From Oxyruncus cristatus (Eukaryota > Chordata > Aves > Passeriformes > Cotingidae), in contig VXAY01004988.1 in NCBI GenBank assembly GCA_013399855.1, forward strand, positions 192,932-256,931: a stretch of DNA of 64,000 nt. The letters run 5' to 3'. The first letter of the stretch is position 1; each line of letters opens with the position of its first letter. Under the pieces are notes generated by a model, which saw only the letters and a list, made by a program, of their open reading frames with translations, was not told the origin of the DNA and did no database searches. Of the stretch, positions 1-11,398 are shown piece by piece. The position numbers were made by a program, and so were the translations under genes.

Positions 1-27
1 TTTTTTTTTGGGGTGTGTGTGTGTTTT
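1..27. repeat. Poly-T plus (GT)n at window edge
   Basis: Nine T, four G and then about five GT dinucleotides are visible. The left boundary is cut by the window, so the true tract may be longer. Confidence 0.7.
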
Positions 28-2695
28 CAAAGCAAGAAAGCAAAATCCCTGGTTTTTCCAAAATTAAATTCACCAAAAATAGGAAGCTGCAGATCCTTCT
101 GGAAAAGCCTGGTAGATTTAGTTTGAATAAAACAATACATTTTCACAGATCTGTACATAAATTATACAAATGGTAATACTGAGTTCTATACAAATGTTTG
201 ACTATAAAAACCCTGTAGAATTAAAAAAAAATTAGAGCCTTTCAAAAATTGCTTTTTTAACCATCCTATAAATTGTTAAAAAGAGAATATTGTTCTCTAT
301 TAAACTATTTAAGAAGGCTCTGAGAGTCTCTAATTTTCTATTCAGATTCCAAGGGGTGATCCCAACTGTACAGTCTTTCTCACATGATTGAATTCATTGA
401 CACCAGTGGGTTTGTTCTGAAAACATAAAATCTGTGTAGTCCATTATGGCACATTATAGGAGAGTTATCTAATGTAAATAATTATTTTATATGGTCAGTC
501 AATCATACTGCAGATTCTGACATTCCCAGGGCAGAATCTATAGGTGGGTTTGGTGCGTGGCTGCCTCATCAGCCTGGACAGCTGAGTTCATGCCCAGGAT
601 TCAGGACACAGTTATAGAGATGACCAAATTCTTTCACCAGTGGAACAAAGAAGAGTCTCAGGAAGAATTATGTCACCCTGGGAACAGCTCCACGTGTCCC
701 CTTGTTCTCTAAATTGCTGGTTGTATTCATACTTGTTGTCTTTGAAGGGCTACAAAGGGAGCCTTCCAGCCAAGGCCTGGGATTCTCCTTGATCACGTAT
801 AATTGTCTAAAAGGATTGATCTGAGCCAGTTTTCTTAGTGTCCTCTGTGATAACGAGCAGGAGACGATATGAAAGAGAGAGAGAGGTCAGTGTGATGATT
901 CATTACATATTTTTTACTCTGCCTGAAATTAGTTCTCTAAATCAACTTTTGAAGTCTGTCTCTTTTTAGGAAAAGCTGACTCATGTCCTGAAGGTGCCTG
1001 TTTCTCCCAGGGAAAGCAAACCTGTGGCCTGTTTCGAGCACAGGGCTGTAGCTGCAGGTTACATGTATATTATGGAAAGAATTGCAGTCTGGATTTGTAT
1101 CATAATCATGCCTCAGAGTTTATCAGGTGAAATCTGGACAAGCAATAGAAGAGATATTCCTGAAAACAGGACCTTCTCTCACTCTGTGCCAATGTGAATG
1201 ATTGTTAGACTAGGGCTGGTTCTAATGACGAGAGCAGGCACAGTCACAATTATTTCTGTTCATAATAACGGGACAAAAAGACTGGATGGTCTTCACTATT
1301 CAGGGTCCACATTAAAATCATGAACTGCACAAAGAGGAAAACAGAGAGGCTGTTTTTCTTTTTTTTTCCAGTGCTAAGTCTCAACCTATGGCCCTCCCTG
1401 CTACTGACTATACTGTGAACTTCACCACTGGCATTTTACCTTAGGGTTTTTAATGGACAACTAAATGAAGGCCTTTGTTTTTCATTTTGACCTATTCTTA
1501 ATTTTGAATCTGGGTGATTTACAATAGTGATCTCATTTACTCAACCCATGACAACTACCTCGAATACATTTCCTAAGACTAAGGTCTTGGTCTTAATTCC
1601 TTCTTACTCATACCTTGTTGTAAATATGTTTTTAATTCCCCCACCCCCGACCCCCTTCAAATGCAGACCCAAATCCTTTATGCTTCAGGGTTGTATTGCA
1701 GTGAGTTTCACTTCTTATTTTGGAGAGAATCTTATCACAGAGACAGGACTTGTGTCTTCCTTCCAGTCAGATGACTAAGCTGTAGTACAATACCTTGTAC
1801 ATGATATTTTAAAGCACTTGTATACCAACTCTGTCTCTGCTTGCTTTTTAGTCTCTGTCAAAATAGTTCTCCTGCAAGCTTTCTGTTTTACAGAAGGTGA
1901 AAAAAAAAAACAAAAAAACCAGAGGTAACCAACAATCTCTGTGTTCCAGCAGAAAGAAGAGGATGGTTTTGAGATGGCAATGTAATTTCAGGCTTGGAAA
2001 ACAAAATTGGTTTCATACAGGAAGAAAAGGAAGGAAAAAATGGAAAAGAAAAAGAACTGTTATTGAAATATTTCCTTTCTGCATCTTTTGGTTTTAGTTA
2101 TTTCTCCCTGTTCTGGCCTGATTGCTCATTAATGTGAAATATATGTTTAATTTTGAAATGGTGAAAGCACAAGTTGTTTACCTGAAGCCAGTTGCATTTA
2201 ACAGGGAGATGTCAACTTTCCTTCCCCTCACCTTCACGTCTCCATTCACTGTTTTGAACCCCAGGACAAATCAGATGGAAGAAATGATACAATAGGAAAG
2301 GTTTACATTAATGGTGATTCTAATGATGGGAACTGGTCTTAAACAAGGTATTTTGAAGGATAGCCAAGGAACGGGCACACTTCAAAAAGCAAACTAATTG
2401 TTTTTTTGACCACCATTGCTGATCCTGTGCATATTTTTAGGCTGTGCCAGCCATGGAGGAAAACATTAACTTAAGCCACTTTAGCAAACAGATGTTTATT
2501 TTGTTTTGGTTTGGTTTTTTTTCTTAATTTATTTATTTTTCATCTAGGGCTGTATTCATTATCAAGGGATGCATTAAAAATTGGTGGAGGAATTTCACAA
2601 TTCCTAGCAAGGGTCTGTTGAAGTGGCATTGTACCTGTCCCTGGAACCAAACATGCGTCACCGTGGAATGATCCTGTCACCCCTCAGGACTTACT
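28..2695. other. Unique AT-rich non-coding DNA
   Basis: I see no gene, no recognisable mobile element and no plausible exon here. The open frames (67, 83 and 66 codons) have no domain-like composition. The frame near 1897 is an A-rich run ending in lysine/arginine-rich codons and is typical of chance. A short A-rich run lies at about 1899-1919. Confidence 0.6.
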
Positions 2696-2857
2696 TTGTG
2701 TATTGAGGGTTAACCCCAGTAGGCAGCTCAGCCCCACACAGCTACTCCCTCCCTCCCTCCCTCCCTCCCAGTGGGATGAGAGAGACATTCAAAAGGGTAA
2801 AAGTGCAAAAAATCATTGGTTGAGATAAAGACAGTTCAATAAGTAAACTAAAATAAG
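2696..2857 (+). mobile_element. Partial avian ERV-type LTR (5' part)
   Basis: The block runs from a degenerate 'gggttaaccccag' start through 'cacacagct', a CCCT-rich stretch, 'agtgggatgaga' and 'ggttgagataaagacagttcaa'. These landmarks, in this order, are familiar from the 5' part of a common bird endogenous-retrovirus LTR. No internal retroviral coding sequence adjoins it, so it is a solo or truncated LTR. The same family appears in reverse at 4308-4478. Family membership is from memory of bird repeats, not from a database search. Confidence 0.7.
2745..2769. repeat. (CCCT)n tract inside LTR
   Basis: About six tandem CCCT units sit where this LTR family normally has a C-rich stretch, so the expansion probably happened after insertion. 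Confidence 0.85.
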
Positions 2858-3649
2858 GAATTCATCGACTGATTCCCATCGTTTGACAGGTGTTTATGTT
2901 TCTGTTCCAGGAAAGTAGTAAAGTGACCATCCAGGAAAGTAACCACGACACATAATGGTTACTTGGGAAGTCACCTTCACTCTGAACATCCTCCCATTCC
3001 TTCTTCTTCCTCCAGCTTTTCTTGCTTTTTTTTTTTGTGTCATTTGGGTTCAACTGTCCTGGCTGCGCTCCCTCCCAGTCTCTTGAGCACCCCCAGACTC
3101 CTGGCTGTCAGGGCAATGTGAGAAGCAGAAAATGCCATGACATTGTGCAAGAACTGCTTAGCAGAGCTAAAGCATTGCTTGAGTAAAACATCATCACTGT
3201 GTTCTTGGTCACAGGTCCACAACATAGCACTACAGGAGCTACAGTGAAGAAAATTACCTCTGTCCCACTCAAAATCAGGAGAGTTTGAGAGACACCAGAC
3301 AATATATGCCTGTTTCCCTTCCTCTTCCCATCTCACGGAGATATTTGGGATCTGGTATTTTAAAATTGTGGTATAGCTACAGAGCAGCAATTTCTGAGAA
3401 CTTTCCATGTGCAGCAGGAAAAAAAAAAAAAAAAGAAGACAAAAAAAGCTCTAACTTTACCCCAACTGCCACATTCACGTGAAAGACACAGATAGAAATT
3501 TCTTTCAAGTCTCTCTTCTTATTGCTGCTCCATGTTTGTTCTTTAATTTAAGGAAAACCAAACAAAACTTTGCTATGAACAACTGTCCTATGGACCATTT
3601 TACTGACTCTTTATTCTTTCAAATAACAATATGAAAGATATTGCAGGAC
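2858..3649. other. Unique DNA with a poly-A tract
   Basis: This stretch has no recognisable gene. A 122-codon minus-strand frame (3040-3408) overlaps other frames on both strands and shows no conserved motif. A run of 16 A lies at 3419-3434. Confidence 0.55.
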
Positions 3650-3790
3650 TGTGTCCCGGTTTCAGCTGGGATACAGTTCATTTTCTTCTCAGTAGCTGAT
3701 ACAGTGTTGTGTTTTGGATTTAGGATGAGAATAATGTTGATAACACACTGACGTTTTAGTTGTTGTCGAGCTGTGCTTACTCTAAATCAG
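3650..3790 (+). mobile_element. 5' part of an avian ERV LTR, truncated
   Basis: The sequence starts 'tgtgtcccggtttcagctgg' and continues through 'ttcttctcagtagctgataca', 'gttttggatttaggatgagaataatgttgataacacactgacgttttag' and 'tgcttactctaaatcag' landmarks. I recognise this as the first ~140 bp of an LTR abundant in songbird and other neoavian genomes. The downstream part, including the promoter and R/U5, is missing; the sequence passes into a CR1 fragment about 25 bp later. ERV-L-type assignment is likely but not tested. Confidence 0.75.
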
Positions 3791-3814
3791 AGGTGTGATC
3801 ATCTCCTTGGCGAT

Positions 3815-4232
3815 CCAAGGGCTTAAACATGCCTCCTGTGAGGAAAAGCTGAGAGAGCTGGGATTGTTCAGCCTGGAGAAGGGAATGCTCCAATTTGACC
3901 TCGTTGCAGCCTTTTGGTACTTAGAGGGGGTCTATAAGAAAGGTGGAGAGGGATTTTTCACAAGGGCATGTAATGAGAGGGCAGGGGGGAATGTCTTTGA
4001 ACTGAAAGAGGGCAGGGTTAGATTTAGACATTCATTACTGTGAGAGTGGTGAGGCCCCGGCACAGGTTACCCACAGAAGCTGTGGCTGCCCCATCCCTGG
4101 AAGTGTCCAAGGGCAGGTTGGAGAGGGGTTGGAGCAGCCTGGGACAGTGGAAGGTGTCCCTGCCCATGGCAGGGGGTTGAAACTGGATGATCTTTAAGGT
4201 CTTTCCAACAGAAACTTTTTTGTGATTCTATG
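3815..4232 (+). mobile_element. CR1 LINE, 5'-truncated 3' end
   Basis: The block follows the order of the CR1 3' region: 'gaggaaaagctgagagagctggg', 'ttcagcctggagaag', 'gtgaggcc.cggcacaggtt', 'gctgtggctgccccatccctggaagtgtcc', 'ggaaggtgtccctgcccatgg' and a terminal 'gtgattctatg'. CR1 is a non-LTR retrotransposon. This copy keeps only the extreme C-terminal ORF2/3' UTR part and codes for nothing. It has small indels, so it is not recent. Confidence 0.93.
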
Positions 4233-4240
4233 TCCCTTTT

Positions 4241-4306
4241 CATTGCAAGGGGGTTGGACTAGATGACATTTAAAAAGGTCTCTTCCAACACAAACCATTC
4301 TATGAA
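4241..4306 (+). mobile_element. Second CR1 3' end abutting the first
   Basis: A second terminal block (about 65 bp) starts 'gggggttggactagatgac' and ends 'ccattctatgaa', 8 bp after the end of the preceding CR1 copy. It lacks everything upstream. It could be an independent short insertion of another subfamily or a rearranged duplicate of a CR1 tail. Confidence 0.8.
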
Positions 4307-4307
4307 T

Positions 4308-4478
4308 GTATTACTGTTATTATATTTTACTTTATTTAAATTATTAAGGATTTCTTATCTCAGTCCATGAGTTTGACCTTTTTCTGATTCTCCTCTCCAT
4401 CCCACTGGGCTGGGGGTTGAGGGAATGACTGAGGGGCTTTTTGGTACTTTAGTTGCCAGCTGGGGTTAAAGCACAACA
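4308..4478 (-). mobile_element. Partial ERV LTR in reverse orientation
   Basis: Read on the minus strand, it starts 'tgttgtgctttaaccccag', then shows 'ctggcaactaa', 'cccagtgggatgg', 'actgagataagaa' and 'ttaataatttaaataaagta'. These are the landmarks of the same LTR family as 2696-2857, here with a well-kept 5' end. No internal region is attached on either side, so this is a truncated solo LTR. Confidence 0.8.
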
Positions 4479-7400
4479 GATTGTCAAACTGGCATCAACT
4501 AAATCAGCTTAGTTGAAGAGGGAAAGAAAAAACAACCCAGACAAAATTTTTTGAAAGCCTCAGTATTTACAAGCAGTGAAAGCATTTAAAATGTATTTTC
4601 CTTCTTCCTTCATGTTTTTAACAAAGTCAAAATATTTTGAATTGTGGTTGTTAACAAGAAAGTCTTCAGTTATAAAGTGATAAACAAGATCAAAGGAAGA
4701 CATGGAAGCAGTACTGAAATACACAGAAGGGTCGCTGCAGACCAGGAAATTACCTCTGCTCCATGATCATAAGCTAAAAAACAAGAGGCTTAAATTCTGT
4801 CTGTGAAGATTTATGTTGAACTGCAGGAAAAGTGTTCTAGTGGCTCACAGTGCGGATCGTGAAATGGATAATAGATCACCTGAAAAAATTACATAATTTC
4901 CATCATTGTAAACGCTTAAGTCCAGGGAAGATAAATATTGATCAGAAATGGTAAATGTTTAATTGGCTCGGGTTTGAATCAAAGGCATAATAGATAACAC
5001 TTGATGCTGTATTTTTTACACTTATATTTTAATACTCCATAAGTGATCATGGATTAAGTCAGTTAATTACGGGGTTTTTGGGCCTGGTAAACTCCCTTAT
5101 AAACAGAGGAGCCCTTTGAGAAAGAAAATTAAGCAGGTTCGTTTTTTTCAAAGAAAAAATGAATATGAAACTTAAGTAGATCAGATAAAATGATCACTCA
5201 AAGTTCTTACTTCTGGAAAGATCCCAGATGACCAGCTTAGAGTTAGACATTGACGCTGTCAAAGTCTGAACTTAGCTGAAATGCATCTCCTCCCCTGCCT
5301 AAATCCCCGAGGCCTGACTTCAATAAACATACTCAGAGTCCATCTAACACGAGTCAGAAATGCGAAGCTCTTCCCGGTATGAAATGCCAGACATTTTCTT
5401 TTCAAATAACACAACTTGATTAGTGTGGCCATCTGTAAAAACGAAGAGAAGATTTGGTTGCATTCTCACCTTTTCCTGGAAGCAGTCCAAACTTAGATCA
5501 ATCTTTTCTCAGAGGAGAACTCACTGGAAAGCAGAGTAAATTACCTCCATAGAAAAGAATTCAATATTTATGAAGTCTGCACGTTGCAGCAATGAAGTCT
5601 AAATCCATTTTTTCTCTTTTTTTTTCTGAAAATGGATGGAAGAGAAAATTTCAGGATGTCAGTCTTGAAGGGGCAGAGGAGTTGCTGGCAGCCCTGATTT
5701 TCACACACAAATTCTGGAAGGGAATGTATCCTCCTTGCTGACAACTTTAAGTTGTTCCCTAGTGAAGGAGGGGAATTTTTCAAGCTATTCTTTGGCACAG
5801 GTTGCAGAAGGCCCAGCTGCCTAAGGTCAGCATTCTCTATTCCATCCATGGATGAGTTTCAGGCATATAAATATTTCATGAGATTTTGAGTTGTCAGAAA
5901 ATTCTACTTTATGTCTTCCAAGGTAGAAAACCTCACAAAAAGCAGGTTAAACAAATCACAAAAAATAAACGAAAGTATCTTTACACTTTCTGGAACCCCT
6001 CTAAGGTAAACAACCTGTTGTTTGGTTTTACTGTTTGCTTTTAATGATGCCACATTTGTTTACTTTTAGTCTAATTTTGGAGTTTAGATTTTTTCTCTAA
6101 TAAATTAATAGCATGCATTCATAACAATCTGTGTGACTATAATTTGAATTTAATTGTCTTTATGGTGCCCTGAGTCACTTGACAAAAAGGAGGATTATAA
6201 CATATAACTCATTACATTTTTGACATGCTTTTTTAATTTTCCATTTTCCTTTCAGAAATGCAATATTGAAATATTGGAAGCAATGAGTTGTAAGGAGAGT
6301 GAGGGATGGATATATTTGATTGGCTTCCCAGAAAGAGTGAGATCTGCCTGAGATCTGGTCACTTTTGTTTTTTACTATATCTAGATAATTCAGTAGAAGT
6401 TTGTCAGGGGTTGTATCAATATTTCCCTACACACACTTGTCTCTAAATCCACATAACTCTTTTCTTTTTAACAAAGTCTCCAAAGATACACAACGATAGT
6501 TAAATAGTGTCTGTCCTGACTTCACTGTCACTAAGGAGGATTATTTGATGTTTTTGTCGTGTTGCTTGTATCTAATTTTGTCTTCGGTTACATCTGCTCT
6601 GCAGCCAATTAAATTACCTTGTTTGAATGAGAGTAAGAGCATAGGTAAGATATGAACGTGCAACAAGAGAAATCAACCCTCTGCATTTTCATGAAGTTTA
6701 TTTTGGTGTATTTTGAAATCAGAACTAAATTGCACACAGCTCAAACTAGGCTGATATCTGTACCCAAACCAGCTAATTTGAGGGGTCTTGCTTTGTAGAC
6801 ACCACTGTAACTCTATTCCAGTCACTGACATTTGGTTTGTGTCTGCAGGTATGAGGAATTATCAGATTTCTTGATGATATTAATAATTTGGAACTTAATT
6901 CGTTCAACTAATATCAAAATGCAAACACTAATGCAGTTTTTAAACCTTAAGGTTTAATCAGTGGAAGCTGATGTAAGCGAACACATCGACTTTCATCTCT
7001 GGACTATACCTAAAATAAACTGTTTTTCTGACGTAATTTTGGACCTTCCATAAAACCAGTGAGAAACTGGGATGCTGCAGAAGGCATCCAAATCTGTGAT
7101 TTGTCTGAGTTTTGCTTTGTCCTTCTACGTTTAGTCAAACCAGTCTTTGGTACTGAAACAGAAAGAAATGTTGAATGAAGACGCCTTCGAACAAGGAATA
7201 TTTTGAGGAAGTCCCTATTTGCAAAGTTCTAGGGCATGCTGCAGGAGTGAACAAGACATACATATTAATGCTTGGATATGTGGAATATTAGAGTCAAACT
7301 CTAGGTGTGAATTTTAACATGCCTCACATTACGGGAATGCGCTTTTCTCTAGATCTGCACAAACCACAGCATGAAAACCGATGTTTCCTCAGTCTGGGTG

Positions 7401-7955
7401 TCACTGAAACATAAGAATTGCTTTTACTCAGGAACAAAATCCCATCTGAAGCAGAACCCTGTATTCAGTATTCAGATGCCCAGGGAAGAGTGATGGAACA
7501 GGACCAGTTTATACCAAGATTTCCATGAATATCCTTCCAACCCCAGGTACTTGCACAGATTCCACCACTGGTTTTGCATTTGGCAATTGTCAATGGATTT
7601 CACTTCCACAAACTAGTCTAGACACACCTTCAGTTCACCTAAACCTTTGCAATCCACTGTAGCATCAGTTCACTAAAAATACTAAAGATATTCTTTGGGT
7701 ATTTTGAGCTAATTTCTCCTGCAAAGTAAGTTTTGTTGCAGGTGTGGGGAAATTTGGAGCTTTTAAATAAAATTATTCATTTCGAACAAAAAGTCCTCTA
7801 AAAATATGAAAAGCTAAAAAATGGATTAGGTCCGTGTTTTGCATGTTTCATTCCTTCTACAGGTGGGACTATTTTGTTTCTCCTTTTTTTTTTTTTTTTT
7901 AACTTATAAGGATCAGCAACTTAATTTTTCTTTTGTTTCCATGAAAAGCAAAGAC
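4479..7955. other. Unique AT-rich DNA, CNE-like in part
   Basis: No gene or repeat family is recognised. The part at about 4855-5110 is compositionally distinctive, with repeated homeodomain-type cores (taattg, ttaatta) and no interspersed-repeat signature, as seen in conserved non-coding elements. That reading is an inference without alignment. A run of 17 T lies at 7884-7900. Confidence 0.5.
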
Positions 7956-7972
7956 ATATATATATATATATA
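7956..7972. repeat. (AT)n microsatellite
   Basis: About eight AT units occur in succession, shortly after a 17-T run at 7884-7900. Confidence 0.85.
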
Positions 7973-10900
7973 AATACAAATATGTGAACAAGACACTGGA
8001 AACAGATAACAGATAATGGAACTAAATAATAGACGTTTAATAAATCAAATATTTACATTAGATATCTGTTGAGGATTCAACAGAGACACTTCTATTTCAT
8101 AAAAAACAAAAGCCTTTTGCCTGGTGAAAATAGCCTCCACCACTTTCTTCACTGCTGCAAGAGCTACATGTGATTCAGCAGATTTGGAGCCTGGTTACAT
8201 CATTTAACATCTGTGCCTCTATCAAGCTGGCAAGGTCAATTTGTTTCTGCAAATAGATTTCCCTCAACTACATGGGGCAATCAGTTCATGTGAATTCCCA
8301 GAGGTTCTGTTCTTCTTGCTCTCCCTTCTCTCTGACACAATTCCAATTGGGGATGCTATTAAGCATTATAAAGTTAACCTGCTGGTGTGTATTAGTAGCA
8401 GCACACAATTTTTATCCATCTTTTAGGTCTTGTGGTACCGAAGTCTTTGCTGTAGTCAAACTGCCTACATGATACTAAACCTACCCTTGGATGAGCTGCA
8501 ATTTTTACTATTTTTGAGCACTGATGGAAGACCACATTGGTCCTTTACACTCTTAAGGGCTTGAACTTCTCTAGACCACAAAGAAAGCCAATGTTTTAAA
8601 CAGAAAATCCTTTCTGTTGTTTGCTGTTTATATTGACATTTTGTTTTTATATTCACATTGACTTTTTAAAGCAATTTTTTTCTTGACTGTTCATATTGAA
8701 GGAGAACTGCCAATTTACATGCTTCAGTGTATTTCTTTTCTCTGGCTAACACTAGTAATTACAAGAGGATTTTTAAAAGTTTATTGTACTTTGTTGGTTC
8801 AATGTTTGTTAATTTTTCCCTCAGGTGAAGTGTATAGTGAATCAAAACCTTCTTAGCAAAAAGTATTAATTTAGTGTTTCCACTTTAAAAAAAACCGTAT
8901 AGGAAAGGCATATTGTTCCAAGATTATAGATTATTTCCTTGGAAAACTAGCTGCCTGTACAAGTCAATACTATGCCAAATTAAGTATACAATATTTAGTA
9001 TTTTGTTGAGCAGGAACAATTTATTAAAGCAGATATATGGGTTTTAAAGCAAATAAGGGACAAAACCCATGTGATTTTAATGGAATTCGGTGACATTTGT
9101 TTGTTCCTTTGTTCATTTTTCTTCCAACTGAAATTATATAAGTGATTTCATATATATTTACAGAAATCCTCTAATTTTTTTTTTTTTCCTAAGGAAATGG
9201 TTCAAATACATCTTCTTAACAGAGCAAATGTAGTACATAAGATGTTAAGAAAAGATCAAGATTAATATGAAATAAGTACATGATGTTTAATCCTCTCCCT
9301 TGTAACCTGGTTTCCTGACGCAACTCCACTGACTTCAATGAAACTACATCAAAATACAACAGGCTGGCTCCAGGCAAGTGAACATAAAACCCTTTCAGAG
9401 TGGGGCAGTGGAATTCCTCCCTTTCCAAAACATCAAACATCCGATAAAACACAAGGTATAATCTCCCGACGCTTGGGTCCCATGGCTCACAGTGACAGCT
9501 CAGGTCGAGGAATAGCCCAGTCACATTAATGCAGCAGTAATGAATCTTTAAGAGCACCAGGAGCTGGGGGATTCAGGATGAAACAAAACACATGGAGCTG
9601 TGCAAAGCCAGCTCAGGTCTGTCAGGGTCAGCATTAGATGGGGTTAGCAAACCCTTTCCGTTCCTCAGAGCGTGATACAGAGACATTCCAGTTAGGTCTG
9701 GAACCAGTAAGGCCGGATCTACATCTGTGCTAAAAAGCATTGCCAGGCTTCAGCTGAATTCCATGTGTTTGCAGTGTGTTGCCAGTGCCAAGAGGATAAC
9801 CCACCCTTGGCTGTCAGAGTTGACTTTGCTTGCTTCTGCTCAGAACATGCTTTAACCTCCCTCTCTCTTGGCAATGTGCAAAACAAACATCATAAAAACT
9901 AGGCACATATGCATAGGAGGTAATGCCTTTAATGCGGAGCTTCCATGTGGCTGCAAAGATTAATTAAAATCATGTTAATTCTGCAATAAAAATTCTGCTA
10001 CGAGCACATAGGAAGGTTAAGGTAGGGTGGTTACAGAAGTGCTTCTGTGATTCTTCACTCTAGAAATGGAGCTTCAGTATCCTGATTACCTTTTGTGAAA
10101 TCTCTTGAACACCTGTCTGATTCCACTAACAAACCTTTTTTTTTTTTTTTTTTAATTCACACATCTTGACCGTGAGCTGAGTCTTTCTTTTCAATGTTCA
10201 TGGAAGGTAGGTGATGTTGTGTCTATGTAATCCTAGAAAATGAGGTAGGTAAGGAACATAAATTAAGGTACTCTTCCAGTAATATCCACCCTGTTTGCAT
10301 GTTTGGTCAAATAAACACTCAGAAAGTCTTGAGACAAACTTTCACACCGTGATAAACCTCCATTCTAAGTTATATTGCTAAGGGATTATTCTTCTGAAAA
10401 GTCCCAGTTGCCCAGACTCGATTATTTTCTGGAAATTTCTGAGAAGGCGATAATATTTGGTGGGCAATATTGCCAATAGGGTCCATGTAAGAGAGATTTA
10501 CAGAAATGTACATCTGTGTAAACCAATTATGTGAAGCTTCTTGCCCATTTTTATGAATGGAATATGTTTACTACTTCAGAGCTTAACAATCTATCCCGCG
10601 TTAAAAGGAAACTTTCAAAAGAATATCTATTTATTTTTTTAAAGTTATTGTTTTTTTCAGTTGGCATATTTTGCAAACACAAATTAACTCCAGATTTGTT
10701 GTGCTAGATCTGTGTGTTATGTGCAATCTATAGAATGACAAACAAATGCTATCAAACTGATTGTTTTTCTCTTTTTTGCCCTTATTTGCCCTTGATCCTC
10801 ATTTCAGTTGTGTTCCCTGACATGGGTGGGAGTATGGTCAGGGAAGCTCTGAGAGGAGGAGTTGTAAAAACAGCTTTTCTGTGAAGACTGAAACATCAGG

Positions 10901-11310
10901 CAGAGTAACAAAAACCTGGAGGGGTAAGGGGGAGTGCAGTCATGTATGAAAATCTGGCAGCTCTTTCTGTTTTGGATCTATTCCTGCAACCTCCTTCGAG
11001 ATCCTCTCTGCTCATCCTGTCTGGTTCCATTTCATTAAGTATGTTCCATATCATGCCCAACCTCCCAACTCTCAGAGAAGAGAGATCTGTTATATCCTCC
11101 ATCTTTTCCTGGTGTGTCATGACACAAGCATTACAATGTGCAGGATCTCTCAAGTCCCCATTGATTCTGAGCATCTCAGTTTGAACCTGATGATTTTGTT
11201 TAAAAAACCCCTACAAACTGCTGTGGAGCTTGACAAATAAAAACCATGGTGCTCTGAACCATGCTGTGGACCGTAATATTTTGGAAAACGTTCGCAGACA
11301 CATGGTTTGA
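7973..11310. other. Unique non-coding DNA
   Basis: I see no gene. Frames of 60-113 codons overlap each other on both strands. A poly-T run of 18 lies at 10136-10153. A short CNE-like AT-rich stretch with clustered TTAATT/ATTAA cores lies near 9950-10000. Confidence 0.5.
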
Positions 11311-11398
11311 CTTTTGGGGTTGTCCCTTGCAGGGCCAGGAGTTGGACTGAATGATCCTTGAGGCCCCCTTCCAACTCAGGATATTTATGATTCTATGG
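11311..11398 (+). mobile_element. CR1 3' terminal fragment
   Basis: The block 'ggggttgtcccttgcagggcc', 'ggagttggactgaatgatcc', 'ttccaactcaggatat' and 'gattctatgg' is the last ~90 bp of a CR1 subfamily. It differs from the copies with the 'gccatggcaggggg' block. The closest match in this window is 22306-22396. Confidence 0.88.
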
